This document shows, piece by piece, positions 51,218 to 59,710 of a DNA stretch of 64,000 nucleotides. Each line of letters begins with the position of its first letter. The stretch's first letter is position 1. A program made the translations under genes and the position numbers. This stretch comes from Halomonas cupida (lineage in GTDB: Bacteria; Pseudomonadota; Gammaproteobacteria; Pseudomonadales; Halomonadaceae), in contig NZ_FRCA01000016.1 in assembly GCF_900142755.1 (NCBI RefSeq), positions 1 through 64,000 on the forward strand, given 5' to 3'. The notes under the pieces are model-generated. The model had not been told where the DNA came from. It worked only from the letters and a program-made list of their open reading frames with translations, and did no database searches.

Positions 51218-51595
51218 TTAGAAGCAGCGTAGGTCGGCGTCCGCCTGAACGCTGCGAAAGTGTTCTACATCGTCCTGCATGCTGCGCTCGGTACGAAACA
51301 GGACCCCCATCTCGCCGCGCTGTTCCTGCATTCCCATTACCGTTGCCACTGCTTCATAGTCGTCATAGGAGAGCTGTTCGGCAATCACGTCGATGCTGCA
51401 GGAACATTGCTGCATGGTGAGATAGTCCTGGCCGTTGGCCGCCATGCAACCGATCACATAGTCCACCCGTGCTGCGGTGGGATAGTCGTTGTCTGCTGCC
51501 AGCGTCATGGACGGCAACAGGCATGCCATGCTCAGTATGATCGCTGTCAGCCCACGAAGGTTGATGGCGGGGCAGTACGTCTTGTGGTTGTCCAT
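51218..51595 (-). CDS. Small secreted Cys-containing protein
   Basis: A 125-residue protein I cannot assign to a characterised family. A signal peptide (about 1-33) is followed by YVIGCMAANGQDYLTMQQCSCSIDVI, with Cys also in the last residues (RCF). The four Cys of the mature part (GCM, CSC, CF) suggest disulfides or metal binding. Similar small proteins accompany PQQ alcohol dehydrogenases in pseudomonads as far as I recall. It is co-directional with and 26 nt upstream of the cytochrome c gene, so the two are likely co-transcribed. Confidence 0.65.
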   Translation of the reverse strand: MDNHKTYCPAINLRGLTAIILSMACLLPSMTLAADNDYPTAARVDYVIGCMAANGQDYLTMQQCSCSIDVIAEQLSYDDYEAVATVMGMQEQRGEMGVLFRTERSMQDDVEHFRSVQADADLRCF

Positions 51596-51919
51596 GCGTA
51601 CCTCGGTGCCGCTTTATGTGGAATCCGGTAGACGGAGGCCTTTTGCTGGTTTCAAGTTATGGTACTTGCCGGTTTTTTTCCACCTGGGGCTGGTATCCAG
51701 AGGAGCCGGCCTCGGAGAAAACGACCTGGCTCGGAAGGAGGCGTCAGTACCTTGTCGACTTTCGAACAAGGTACTGACGCCTATCGTGGACAGCGCGACG
51801 CGGATGGACCGCCGGAAGCACTGAGCTGAGCAGCGCTCATATGCTCAAGCCTGTTCGCGACAGCTTCAGAATCGACCTGGGTGCAGATCCTGTGCTGGGC
51901 GGCTCGCTTGCCGTTGGTG
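51596..51919. other. Gene-free stretch with a long inverted repeat
   Basis: No gene is supported in these 324 nt. The main feature is a perfect 17-bp inverted repeat, AGGCGTCAGTACCTTGT (51739-51755) with ACAAGGTACTGACGCCT (51766-51782), separated by 10 nt that extend the stem by CGA/TCG. There is no T-tract on either strand. It lies between the start of the small Cys protein (minus) and the stop of the SPOR gene (minus). Confidence 0.7.
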
Positions 51920-52672
51920 CTAGTTCTGCAGCTGTATCAACAATGGTTCGATGCCCTGGGTGCTCATCAGGTCCTGAGCCCGTGCCAGTTCCCGGCGATC
52001 GTTATAGGGGCCAACCTGGACACGGTGCCAGGTGGCTCCTCCGGTGACAGACACATCGCTGATCTTGGCCTGTAGTCCAAATCCCTGGAGGCGGCTGGCG
52101 AGGCTGTTGGCGTCTTCCATCTCGCGGAATGACGCGGCCTGTAGCATGTAACGCTTGCCGCTATCGTTGCTGGCCTGCGCAGGAGTCGTGGTGGTGTTGC
52201 CGGAGTTGCTGTTACTGGAGCTGGGGCTGGCGTTGGCCGAGATCAGTGCAGCGATCGGATCATTCTCCGAGATGCCCTCGTCGTCCTCGGGTGGTTTGGC
52301 TGCCTCGGGGCGCTGTGCGGTGGAAGCAGGGATCTCGGTGTCCGAGGCGATGACTTCGGTATCCGGCAGCAGCGTGTAGAACTCGAAGGTCGGCATGGGG
52401 GCCTCTTCGCTGCCGCTGTCAGCCTTGCCCGAGCCTTCCGCGCCACTGCCCTGCCCACTGGAACTGGGTTTGGGCAGCACGGCAGCGATGGGCGAGCGCT
52501 CATCCTGCCAGGGCGCGGTGCCGTTCTGGTGGTGGGCCAACAGAAAGCCGGCAGCCAGGCCGGCGGCGGCCCACAACCATCCAGGCAGCCGCCGCTGTGG
52601 CGCAGAGGATTGGCTGCGTTTGCGGCTGGTCGTCGCGCCGCGCTTGCGAGGCGGAGTCTTGCGAGTGGCCAT
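51920..52672 (-). CDS. SPOR-domain membrane protein (FtsN-like)
   Basis: A 250-residue bitopic protein: basic Arg/Lys-rich cytoplasmic N-terminus (1-30), one membrane span (about 31-47), a long low-complexity Ser/Glu/Asn linker, and a C-terminal SPOR domain (about 172-248) that binds denuded septal peptidoglycan (YMLQAASFREMEDANSLASRL, shown as LQAASFREMEDANSLA). It is 3 nt after argS, an arrangement common in gammaproteobacteria, where such a gene sits between argS and hslV. Here hslVU is 18 kb away. A role in division is inferred. Confidence 0.88.
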   Translation of the reverse strand: MATRKTPPRKRGATTSRKRSQSSAPQRRLPGWLWAAAGLAAGFLLAHHQNGTAPWQDERSPIAAVLPKPSSSGQGSGAEGSGKADSGSEEAPMPTFEFYTLLPDTEVIASDTEIPASTAQRPEAAKPPEDDEGISENDPIAALISANASPSSSNSNSGNTTTTPAQASNDSGKRYMLQAASFREMEDANSLASRLQGFGLQAKISDVSVTGGATWHRVQVGPYNDRRELARAQDLMSTQGIEPLLIQLQN

Positions 52673-52675
52673 GGG

Positions 52676-54361
52676 TTACATTTCCTCCGGTGCACTCACG
52701 CCCAGCAGGTCAAGGCCGTTGCGCAATACCTGACGAGCCGCCATGCCCAGCGCCAGGCGGGCGTTGCGTAGCGCTTCGTCTTCCACCATCACCTTGCAGG
52801 CGTTGTAGCAGCTATGGAAGTCGGCAGCCAGGTCCTGGAGGTACTGGGCGATCTGCTGAGGTTCACGGGACTCGGCGGCATGGGAAACCACTTCCGGGTA
52901 GCGAGCCAGGCGGTTGAGCAGCAGTTTTTCCTGATCGGCGTCGAGCAGACCGAGATTGGCCATGGCCAGCGTATTGTCAAAGGCGAGCCCTTCCGACTCG
53001 GCCTTGCGTACCACACTGCACACGCGAGCGTGGGCGTACTGCACGTAGTAGACCGGATTGTCGTTGGACTGTGAGCGGGCCAGGTCAATATCGAAGGTCA
53101 GCTGTGAGTCGGCGCGGCGTGCGGCAAGGAAGTAACGGGTCGCATCGCGGCCAACCTCGTCGATCAGATCACGCAACGTGACGTAACTGCCGGCGCGCTT
53201 GGACAGCTTGACCTCGACACCTGAGCGGGTGACCAACACCATCTGGTGCAGCACGTAGTCGGGCCAGCCCTGCGGAATACCGGTATCCAGCGCCTGGAGA
53301 CCTGCGCGTACCCGGGTCACGGTGGAATGGTGGTCGGCACCCTGCTCGTTGACCACGGTGGAGAAACCGCGCTGCCACTTGTCGAGGTGGTAGGCGACAT
53401 CCGGCAGGAAGTAGGTGTAGCTGCCATCGCTCTTGCGCATCACCCGGTCCTTGTCATCACCGAAGTCGGTGGTACGCAGCCACAAAGCACCATCCTGCTC
53501 ATAGGTGTGGCCGTTGTCGACCAGACGCTGGGCGGTCTCCTCGACCTTGCCATCCTTGTACAGCGAGGATTCGAGGAAGTAGACGTCGAAGGAGACGCCG
53601 AAGGCGCGCAGGTCGAGATCCTGCTCGCGACGCAGCCAGGCAACCGCGAATTCACGAATCGCATCGAGGTCGTTGGCGTCGCCGGCGGCGGTGACGTGGC
53701 GGTCATCGGCATGAACTGACTCACCGGCCAGGTATGCCTTCGCCACATCAATGATGTAGTCGCCGCGGTAACCATCCTCGGGCCAGTCGGCATCTTCCGG
53801 GCCAAGGTCACGGGCACGGGCCTGTACCGAAAGCGCGAGGTTGTTGATCTGGGCGCCGGCATCGTTGTAGTAGAACTCGCGGGTCACATCATGGCCGGTG
53901 GCCTCGAGCAGGCGGCTCAGGCAGTCGCCCACCGCCGCACCACGGCCATGGCCGACATGCAGGGGGCCGGTCGGGTTGGCCGAGACGAATTCGACCTGCA
54001 CCTTTCTGCCCTGGCCGGTCAGGCTACGGCCGAAGCTATCTCCCGCCTCGAGTACCTGACGTACGACCTGGGCGGCAGCGTCGGTGGCGGCGAAGAAGTT
54101 GATGAAACCGGGGCCAGCGATGTCCACGCGTGAGACCGCGGCACTTTCCGGCAGCGCGGCGACCAACTTGTCAGCCAGTTGGCGCGGTGGTTGCCCGGCC
54201 GGTTTGGCCAGCATCAACGCAAGGTTGGTGGCGTAGTCGCCATGGGCCTTGTCGCGGGTCGGGTCGACCTTGATGGCCGGAGTGATGTCGGCTGGCACGA
54301 TATGCTGCTGCTTGAGCTCGTCGAGGGCGGCTTCGAGCAGCGAAACAATGGTGTCTTTCAT
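52676..54361 (-). CDS. argS: Arginyl-tRNA synthetase
   Basis: A 561-residue class I synthetase charging tRNA-Arg. The HIGH-type motif is FVSANPTGPLHVGHGRG, the KMSKS-type KLSKRAGSYVTL, and the C-terminal anticodon-binding DALR domain ends with AARQVLRNGLDLLGV. The start at 54361 gives the usual MKDTIVSLLEAAL beginning; the frame is open 117 nt further but enters the repeat area upstream. Length is normal. Confidence 0.96.
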   Translation of the reverse strand: MKDTIVSLLEAALDELKQQHIVPADITPAIKVDPTRDKAHGDYATNLALMLAKPAGQPPRQLADKLVAALPESAAVSRVDIAGPGFINFFAATDAAAQVVRQVLEAGDSFGRSLTGQGRKVQVEFVSANPTGPLHVGHGRGAAVGDCLSRLLEATGHDVTREFYYNDAGAQINNLALSVQARARDLGPEDADWPEDGYRGDYIIDVAKAYLAGESVHADDRHVTAAGDANDLDAIREFAVAWLRREQDLDLRAFGVSFDVYFLESSLYKDGKVEETAQRLVDNGHTYEQDGALWLRTTDFGDDKDRVMRKSDGSYTYFLPDVAYHLDKWQRGFSTVVNEQGADHHSTVTRVRAGLQALDTGIPQGWPDYVLHQMVLVTRSGVEVKLSKRAGSYVTLRDLIDEVGRDATRYFLAARRADSQLTFDIDLARSQSNDNPVYYVQYAHARVCSVVRKAESEGLAFDNTLAMANLGLLDADQEKLLLNRLARYPEVVSHAAESREPQQIAQYLQDLAADFHSCYNACKVMVEDEALRNARLALGMAARQVLRNGLDLLGVSAPEEM

Positions 54362-54410
54362 GGGGCTTGAGTGTCCTGTAGCTCGGTGACGGGCAACCGA
54401 TGTCCTGAGA

Positions 54411-54463
54411 AAACTGTTCCGGGAAAAAACTGTTCCGGGAAAAACAGTGCCCGTCGGCGGGCA
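54411..54463 (-). terminator. Terminator of priA with duplicated T-rich tail
   Basis: On the minus strand TGCCCG-CCGA-CGGGCA (54463-54448) is followed by CTGTTTTT, a good intrinsic terminator. The sequence after it is a 16-nt direct duplication of a CCCGGAACAG-TTTTT unit (CTGTTCCGGG at 54414-54423 and 54430-54439 on the plus strand), so the T-rich part occurs twice. Confidence 0.7.
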
Positions 54464-54522
54464 GATCTGGCTGAACATTATCAGTGATTGCGGCCAGCCT
54501 TTAAAGGCCGAACGCCCTGAAC

Positions 54523-56766
54523 TCAGCTCAGCGTCTGCGGGTCAATGTCCAGTGACCAGCGAACGCGGCGGGCCTCGGCAGAGTTTTCCAGCCATGCGAC
54601 CCACCAGGCAGAGGCCTCATGCAGCAGGCTGCGCTTCTCTGCAGTCAGCATCAATTGCAGATGGTAACGATTCTGTCGGCGTTCCATGGGCGCGGGAACC
54701 GGGCCCAGGCAGTCGACTTCCCGCTTGCTGTGCTGAAGGAAGCCGCGCATGGCCGTGCCTGCCTGATTGGCCACTGCGCTCAGTTGGGACTCGTTGGGGC
54801 TCTCGAGTCGTAATAGCGCCATATAGCGCCAGGGGGGAAGCGCGGCAACCCGGCGTTCCTCGAGCAATGTCCGGGCAAGCGCGTCGTAGCCACGTTCGGC
54901 CAGCAGCCTGAGGTTGGGGTCGTCCGGGTGCATGGTCTGTACCAATACTCTTCCGGGATGTGCGGCGCGCCCGGCCCGACCGGCAACCTGTTCGAGCAGC
55001 TGGGCACTGTGTTCGAGGGCGCGGAAATCGCTGGCATAGAGACCTGAGTCGGCATTGACCACCACCACCAGGGTGACATGGGGCAGGTGATGGCCCTTGG
55101 CCAGCATCTGGGTGCCAACGAGCAATGCCGGCTCGCCCTTGCGGATCTCGCCGAGTATCCGGTCCATGGCATCCTTCGCCCGAGTACTGTCACGATCGAT
55201 GCGGTACACCGGGATATCGGGGAAGAGTTCGCCCAGTGTTTCTTCACTGCGCTCGGTGCCACTGCCCAGCGGGCGCAGGTCGCCACTGCCACAATCCGGG
55301 CAGGCATCCGGAAGCGGGCGCCGTCGATCACAGTGGTGGCAGGCCAGAATCGGGGGGTGTCGATGCAATGTCATGCGTGCATCGCAGTGATCACACTCGG
55401 CCATCCAGCCACAGTTGTGGCAGGCCAGCGTCGGGGCGAAGCCGCGTCGGTTGATGAACACCAGTACCTGATGCCCGGCCTTCAACGTAGCACCGATGGT
55501 GTCGATCACCGGCGGTACCAGGCCGCCGCGGCGGACGCGTGCCTTGATGTCTGTCAGCTCGAGCCTTGCCGGAGGGTGGCGAGTGGCGCGTTGGCGCATG
55601 TGCAGGTGGCGATAGTTGCCCCGCTGGGCATGCAGCAGACTTTCCAGCGAGGGGGTGGCACTGCCCAGTACCACCGGTATCTGATGATGGCGCGCGCGCA
55701 TCACGGCGAGGTCACGGGCGTGGTAGCGCAGTCCATCCTGTTGCTTGAAGGAGCTGTCATGCTCCTCGTCGATGATGATCACCCCGGGACTGGCCAGGGG
55801 CGTGAAGATTGCCGAGCGTGTGCCGATGATGATCGAGGCGCGGCCACTGGACGCGGCTTGCCAGGCATCCAGTCGCTCGTGGTCGGTCAGGCCTGAATGC
55901 AGTGCGACCACCGGCACCCGAAAGCGTTGCACGAAGCGGCCCAGCGTCTGGGGAGTAAGGCCGATCTCGGGCACCAGAACCAGGGCCTGACGTCCCCGGC
56001 CCACCACGGCTTCGATCAACTGCAGGTAGACCTCGGTCTTGCCGCTACCGGTGACTCCCTGCAATAGGCTTGGGTGGAACTGATCCAGCCCTTCGTGCAG
56101 TGCTGCCAATACGGCACTCTGCTCGGCATTCAGGGTCAGCGACGGACTGGCCAGCAGGCCCTTGCCCTCCGTGGTAACGGCCTGGGTGAGGGTTTCCTCG
56201 CGGCACTGGACCAGACCCTTGGCCTCGAGGGCGCGCAACTGTTCACGGGTAAAGGACTGGGCGAGAATCGCCTGGCTGGTCAGTCCGCGGGGGTGCTGTT
56301 GAAGCATCTCCAGCAGAGCGGCCTGGCGAGGTGCTCGGGCCAGCTTGCCCGGGCTGTCTTCGCTACAAGTGTCAGTGGCATGCCAACGTTCGCGAGTGCG
56401 GGCCTCGAAGGGGCGTCCCTGACGCAGCAGCACTGGCATGGCATGGCTCAGGGTGTCGCCCAGGGCGTGTTGGTAATAGCGCGCAGTGAAGCGACACAGC
56501 CATAGCCAGTCCTCCGGCAACGGAGCGCTGTCGAGGCAGGCATCGATGGGCTTGAGTCGGGAAAACTCCAGCTCGCTGTGATCGCGGCACTCGACAATGA
56601 CACCAACCAGTTGGCGGCGACCGAAACTGACTCGCACGCGCAGGCCTGGAACCCAGCCACAGGAGGGCGGTGTGCCGGCCGGGCGATAGTCGAACAGGCG
56701 ACGCAATGGCGATGGAATGGCAATACCCAGCACGCGTGGCGCGCGCGGGGAAAGGGATTTCTGCAA
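54523..56766 (-). CDS. priA: Primosomal replication protein N' (PriA helicase)
   Basis: A 747-residue superfamily 2 helicase for restarting stalled replication forks. Its N-terminus IAIPSPLRRLFDYRPAG is the 3'-DNA-binding domain. Walker A is LQGVTGSGKTEVYL and the DEEH box IIIDEEHDSSFKQ; the zinc Cys cluster contains CHNC, CDHC, CHHC and CPDC. The start is a TTG at 56766, 4 nt after a strong GGAGG. An ATG-initiated extension would run into the divergent rpmE gene, so it is rejected. Confidence 0.93.
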   Translation of the reverse strand: MQKSLSPRAPRVLGIAIPSPLRRLFDYRPAGTPPSCGWVPGLRVRVSFGRRQLVGVIVECRDHSELEFSRLKPIDACLDSAPLPEDWLWLCRFTARYYQHALGDTLSHAMPVLLRQGRPFEARTRERWHATDTCSEDSPGKLARAPRQAALLEMLQQHPRGLTSQAILAQSFTREQLRALEAKGLVQCREETLTQAVTTEGKGLLASPSLTLNAEQSAVLAALHEGLDQFHPSLLQGVTGSGKTEVYLQLIEAVVGRGRQALVLVPEIGLTPQTLGRFVQRFRVPVVALHSGLTDHERLDAWQAASSGRASIIIGTRSAIFTPLASPGVIIIDEEHDSSFKQQDGLRYHARDLAVMRARHHQIPVVLGSATPSLESLLHAQRGNYRHLHMRQRATRHPPARLELTDIKARVRRGGLVPPVIDTIGATLKAGHQVLVFINRRGFAPTLACHNCGWMAECDHCDARMTLHRHPPILACHHCDRRRPLPDACPDCGSGDLRPLGSGTERSEETLGELFPDIPVYRIDRDSTRAKDAMDRILGEIRKGEPALLVGTQMLAKGHHLPHVTLVVVVNADSGLYASDFRALEHSAQLLEQVAGRAGRAAHPGRVLVQTMHPDDPNLRLLAERGYDALARTLLEERRVAALPPWRYMALLRLESPNESQLSAVANQAGTAMRGFLQHSKREVDCLGPVPAPMERRQNRYHLQLMLTAEKRSLLHEASAWWVAWLENSAEARRVRWSLDIDPQTLS

Positions 56767-56795
56767 TTGGCCTCCACAGCGAGTTCTGCTAGAAT
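56767..56795 (+). promoter_or_regulatory. Likely sigma-70 promoter of rpmE
   Basis: TTGGCC (56767-56772), a 17-nt spacer and TAGAAT (56790-56795) lie about 125 nt upstream of rpmE, leaving a structured 5' region. Confidence 0.5.
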
Positions 56796-56838
56796 ACCGG
56801 CCCGCTTCCTTGCGGAGGCGGATATACCGGTCGGCTGT

Positions 56839-56902
56839 GAGCGAGAACGCTCCAGTCTTTACCCCGTATGCGGTGCCTGGCATCGGATCAGGTGGCGGCA
56901 TA
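56839..56902 (+). ncRNA. Candidate 5' leader structure of rpmE (L31)
   Basis: Between the promoter and the rpmE start lie a hairpin GAGCG-AGAA-CGCTC (56839-56852) and a second stem TATGC (56867-56871) with GCATA (56898-56902), containing inner GCCTG/CAGG pairing. Self-regulating L31 mRNA leaders are known in gammaproteobacteria. Whether this is one of them needs a covariance-model search. Confidence 0.4.
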
Positions 56903-56921
56903 CAGCCAAGTGAGGTTCACG

Positions 56922-57134
56922 ATGAAACAAGGTATCCATCCGGATTACAAGAAGGTCAGCGCGAGTTGTTCCTGTGGCGCGACTTTCGAAGTCGGCTCGA
57001 CTTCTGGTCAGGATCTGAGCCTGGACGTTTGCTCTCAGTGCCACCCGTTCTACACCGGCAAGCAGAAGCAGGCGACCACCGGTGGCCGTGTCGAGCGCTT
57101 CAACAAGCGTTTTGGCGCTGCCATCAAGCGTTGA
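56922..57134 (+). CDS. rpmE: Ribosomal protein L31, zinc-binding form
   Basis: A 70-residue protein of the large ribosomal subunit, start MKQGIHPDYKKV typical. The zinc cysteines are CSCG (16, 18) and CSQC (37, 40), so it is the C+ form used when zinc is plentiful. The ATG at 56922 follows TGAGG. The frame is open 54 nt further upstream without a site. A strong terminator follows. Confidence 0.97.
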   Translation: MKQGIHPDYKKVSASCSCGATFEVGSTSGQDLSLDVCSQCHPFYTGKQKQATTGGRVERFNKRFGAAIKR

Positions 57135-57153
57135 TCGCACTGCGTTCTCGCTC

Positions 57154-57187
57154 AACAAACCCGCCCCTGGAGGCGGGTTTGTTGTTT
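57154..57187 (+). terminator. Terminator of rpmE
   Basis: AACAAACCCGCC (57154-57165) and GGCGGGTTTGTT (57172-57183) form a perfect 12-bp stem with a 6-nt loop and then GTTT. Confidence 0.93.
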
Positions 57188-57463
57188 ATGGTCTGTGCTG
57201 CACTGCACCAGTGCAGGGAGTACTGCCGAGCGCTATGCTCCAGAGACCATTCGTTGGTACAGAAACGTCAAGCAACGTAAAGTTGTATTGCGGTCGCAGT
57301 GAATGCTGCGTCGCAGCAAATCTTGTCGGCATCGTCGAAGAAAACATGCAGAAAGGGCGATGAATCTGCGGCAAGTGGTATAAAGTTGAGAAATGGAAAA
57401 TTTTTCTATAATCTCGACTTCACCATATCTACTGCCTTTCTACAGGATACCCGGACACTGAGC
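57188..57463. other. Upstream region of maeB
   Basis: A 276-nt stretch without a gene. It holds a hairpin CTGCACTG/CAGTGCAG (57198-57216) and a promoter-like pair TTGAGA (57386-57391) and TATAAT (57407-57412), with a 15-nt spacer that is shorter than ideal, about 50 nt before maeB. An AT-rich tract (57390-57415) is unlike the surrounding GC-rich sequence. Confidence 0.45.
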
Positions 57464-58738
57464 ATGACAGATGCCAAGAAGCAGGCCGCGCTGGATTATC
57501 ACGCCTTTCCGATTCCCGGTAAGCTCTCGGTCGAGCTGACCAAGCCCACTGCCACAGCCAGGGACCTGTCCCTGGCCTACAGCCCCGGAGTGGCTGAGCC
57601 CGTACGTGAGATCGCGGCGGACCCGGAAAATGCCTACCGCTACACCGGCAAGGGCAACCTGGTGGCGGTGATCTCCGATGGCACGGCAATTCTTGGCCTG
57701 GGGAATCTGGGACCATTGGCCAGCAAGCCGGTCATGGAAGGCAAGGGCGTGCTGTTCAAGCGTTTCGCCGGCATCAATTCGGTGGATATCGAAGTCAATG
57801 CCGAGAGCCCGCAAGCCTTCATCGATACCGTGGCTCGTATTGCGGATACCTGGGGTGGTATCAACCTCGAGGACATCAAGGCTCCCGAGTGCTTCGAGAT
57901 CGAGCAGGCGCTGGTGGAACGCTGCAACATTCCGGTTTTCCATGATGATCAGCATGGCACCGCCATCGTGACCGCCGCCGGCATGCTCAATGCGCTGGAT
58001 ATCGCCGGCAAGTCGCTGGATACAGCACGTATCGTGTGTCTGGGCGCTGGCGCTGCCGCCATCGCCTGCATGAAACTGTTGGTGGCTTGTGGTGCGCGCC
58101 CCGAGAACCTGGTAATGCTGGACCGCAAGGGCGTGATCCACTCCGGGCGAGAGGATCTCAATCCGCACAAGGCTATGTTCGCTGTCGATACCGACAAGCG
58201 GACCCTGGACGACGCCATCGATGGAGCGGATGTCTTCGTGGGTCTGTCCGGCCCCGGCCTGATGACTGCGGACCATATCCGCAAGATGGCGCCGAATCCG
58301 GTGGTTTTCGCCTGCACCAACCCCGATCCGGAGATTCATCCGGATCTGGCACGCGAGGTGCGTCCCGATGTGATCATGGCGACCGGCCGCTCCGACTATC
58401 CCAACCAGGTCAATAATGTTCTGGGCTTCCCGTTCATCTTCCGTGGTGCACTGGATGTGCGTGCTACGCGCATCAACGAGGCAATGAAGGTGGCGGCGGT
58501 ACATGCGCTCAAGGATCTGGCTCGTGAGCCGGTTCCCCAGGAAGTGCTGGACGCCTACGAGAAGGACGAGATGAGCTTCGGTCGCGAGTACATCATTCCC
58601 ACGCCAGTGGATGTGCGCCTGCTGGACCGGGTGACATCGGCAGTCGCTCAGGCGGCGGTGGACTCGGGGGTCGCCCGCAAGCCGTATCCGTCGCACTACC
58701 CGCTCAAGAACGTCGAGGACGTCTACGGTCAGGTATGA
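57464..58738 (+). CDS. maeB: NADP-dependent malic enzyme, single-domain type
   Basis: A 424-residue enzyme converting malate to pyruvate and CO2 with NADP. Signatures: SLAYSPGVAEPV, GNLVAVISDGTAILGLGNLG, the metal/catalytic NLEDIKAPECFEIE, FHDDQHGTAIV, and the nucleotide-binding CLGAGAAAIACM. It lacks the phosphotransacetylase-like C-terminal domain of E. coli MaeB (759 aa) and so resembles the short form of pseudomonads. The start at 57464 gives the normal length; the frame is open upstream but lies in non-coding sequence. A strong terminator follows. Confidence 0.93.
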   Translation: MTDAKKQAALDYHAFPIPGKLSVELTKPTATARDLSLAYSPGVAEPVREIAADPENAYRYTGKGNLVAVISDGTAILGLGNLGPLASKPVMEGKGVLFKRFAGINSVDIEVNAESPQAFIDTVARIADTWGGINLEDIKAPECFEIEQALVERCNIPVFHDDQHGTAIVTAAGMLNALDIAGKSLDTARIVCLGAGAAAIACMKLLVACGARPENLVMLDRKGVIHSGREDLNPHKAMFAVDTDKRTLDDAIDGADVFVGLSGPGLMTADHIRKMAPNPVVFACTNPDPEIHPDLAREVRPDVIMATGRSDYPNQVNNVLGFPFIFRGALDVRATRINEAMKVAAVHALKDLAREPVPQEVLDAYEKDEMSFGREYIIPTPVDVRLLDRVTSAVAQAAVDSGVARKPYPSHYPLKNVEDVYGQV

Positions 58739-58760
58739 TCGTCGTCTTCATCTGGTATAC

Positions 58761-58796
58761 GACAACGCCCCGGTCATTGACCGGGGCGTTGTCGTT
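58761..58796 (+). terminator. Terminator of maeB
   Basis: GACAACGCCCCGGTC (58761-58775) and GACCGGGGCGTTGTC (58779-58793) form a perfect 15-bp stem with a 3-nt loop, then GTT. It may also end transcription from the convergent DUF481 gene. Confidence 0.93.
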
Positions 58797-58836
58797 ATGG
58801 GGCTCTGAAGCACAATGACCTTAACGGCACATCAGG

Positions 58837-59598
58837 CTAGAAGGCATAGCGTAGCGAGGCCGACGTGGTACGGTCGGTATCTGCCTCGACGTCTTCGGGT
58901 GGTGCGGTGTTGTGCTTGATCTCGTGGGAGAGCCGTAGCGTCAGGTGGCTGTTGATGTGGGTGTCCAGCGCCGACAATGAGCGCGTGGTGGTATTCGCTG
59001 AGGTGCCTTCCACGGACAGTTCCTGTGCGAGGCTGGCTGAATCGCTGAGTTGATAGCCGCCTTCGACGGCGCCATAGGCCACGGCCAACCCGCGGTCCTC
59101 TTCTTCATCGATGGCATCGGCTCGATAACCAGGCCCGACTTCCAGCGTCAGGTTGGCGGATGGACCGTCGAGTAGTTGGCGGCCATAGCCGGTGATGGCG
59201 GTGAGCTGGTGATCGTAACCACTGAAGCGATCCTTCTCCCAACGGCCGAAGCCGAACAGGTGATTTGGTCCCTCGAGTTCGCGGCGTTCACGCATGGAGA
59301 GCAGATACTGTTCGGCACTGGTGTCATCGTCCTCGCTGGCATGACGCACCTCACCGCGCAGTCTATGCATCCACTGCTCGGTGACCAGGGTCATCTCGCC
59401 CTTGCCGAGTAAAGTCTCGCTGTTGGTATTGCCGGAAAGCTGGGTATAACCAAGCTCGAGTTCACTGGCCAGGGGCGGCGAATCCTCCTCGGGGGCGGTC
59501 GGGGAATAGAAGGTGCTGGCTGTTGCGTGCCGAATTGGCGTGACAGCAGCGATCGTGCATAGCGCCAAAGCGGTCGCATGGCGTCGTGAAAACTCCAT
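58837..59598 (-). CDS. DUF481 outer-membrane beta-barrel protein
   Basis: A 253-residue exported protein with signal peptide (to about residue 28). The mature part shows alternating beta strands typical of the DUF481/YdiY family: ELELGYTQLSGNTNSETLLG near the start, and the C-terminal strand ending in LRYAF with a terminal Phe as needed for outer-membrane insertion. Members have been called salt-induced outer-membrane proteins; the function is not established. An Asp/Glu-rich stretch (EEEDRG) is notable. It lies between maeB (convergent) and mrcA (same strand). Confidence 0.87.
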   Translation of the reverse strand: MEFSRRHATALALCTIAAVTPIRHATASTFYSPTAPEEDSPPLASELELGYTQLSGNTNSETLLGKGEMTLVTEQWMHRLRGEVRHASEDDDTSAEQYLLSMRERRELEGPNHLFGFGRWEKDRFSGYDHQLTAITGYGRQLLDGPSANLTLEVGPGYRADAIDEEEDRGLAVAYGAVEGGYQLSDSASLAQELSVEGTSANTTTRSLSALDTHINSHLTLRLSHEIKHNTAPPEDVEADTDRTTSASLRYAF

Positions 59599-59670
59599 GA
59601 CTAGATCTCTTGTGAATCCGGGAAGCGACTACTGGCGATGAGAGAACGGCATCCGAGCCGTTGAAGAGAG

Positions 59671-59694
59671 CCCCTCCGGCGTATGCCGGAGGGG
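59671..59694 (-). terminator. Hairpin after mrcA
   Basis: CCCCTCCGGC and GCCGGAGGGG form a perfect 10-bp stem with a GTAT loop, 17 nt beyond the mrcA stop on the minus strand, followed there by CTCTCTTC. It is a reasonable terminator. Confidence 0.65.
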
Positions 59695-59710
59695 GGAAGG
59701 GGAGACTGGC

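Noticed and set aside
57440..58696. Long open frame (418 codons) on the minus strand inside maeB
   Set aside because: It is antisense to a well-supported enzyme; the composition is that of a shadow frame.
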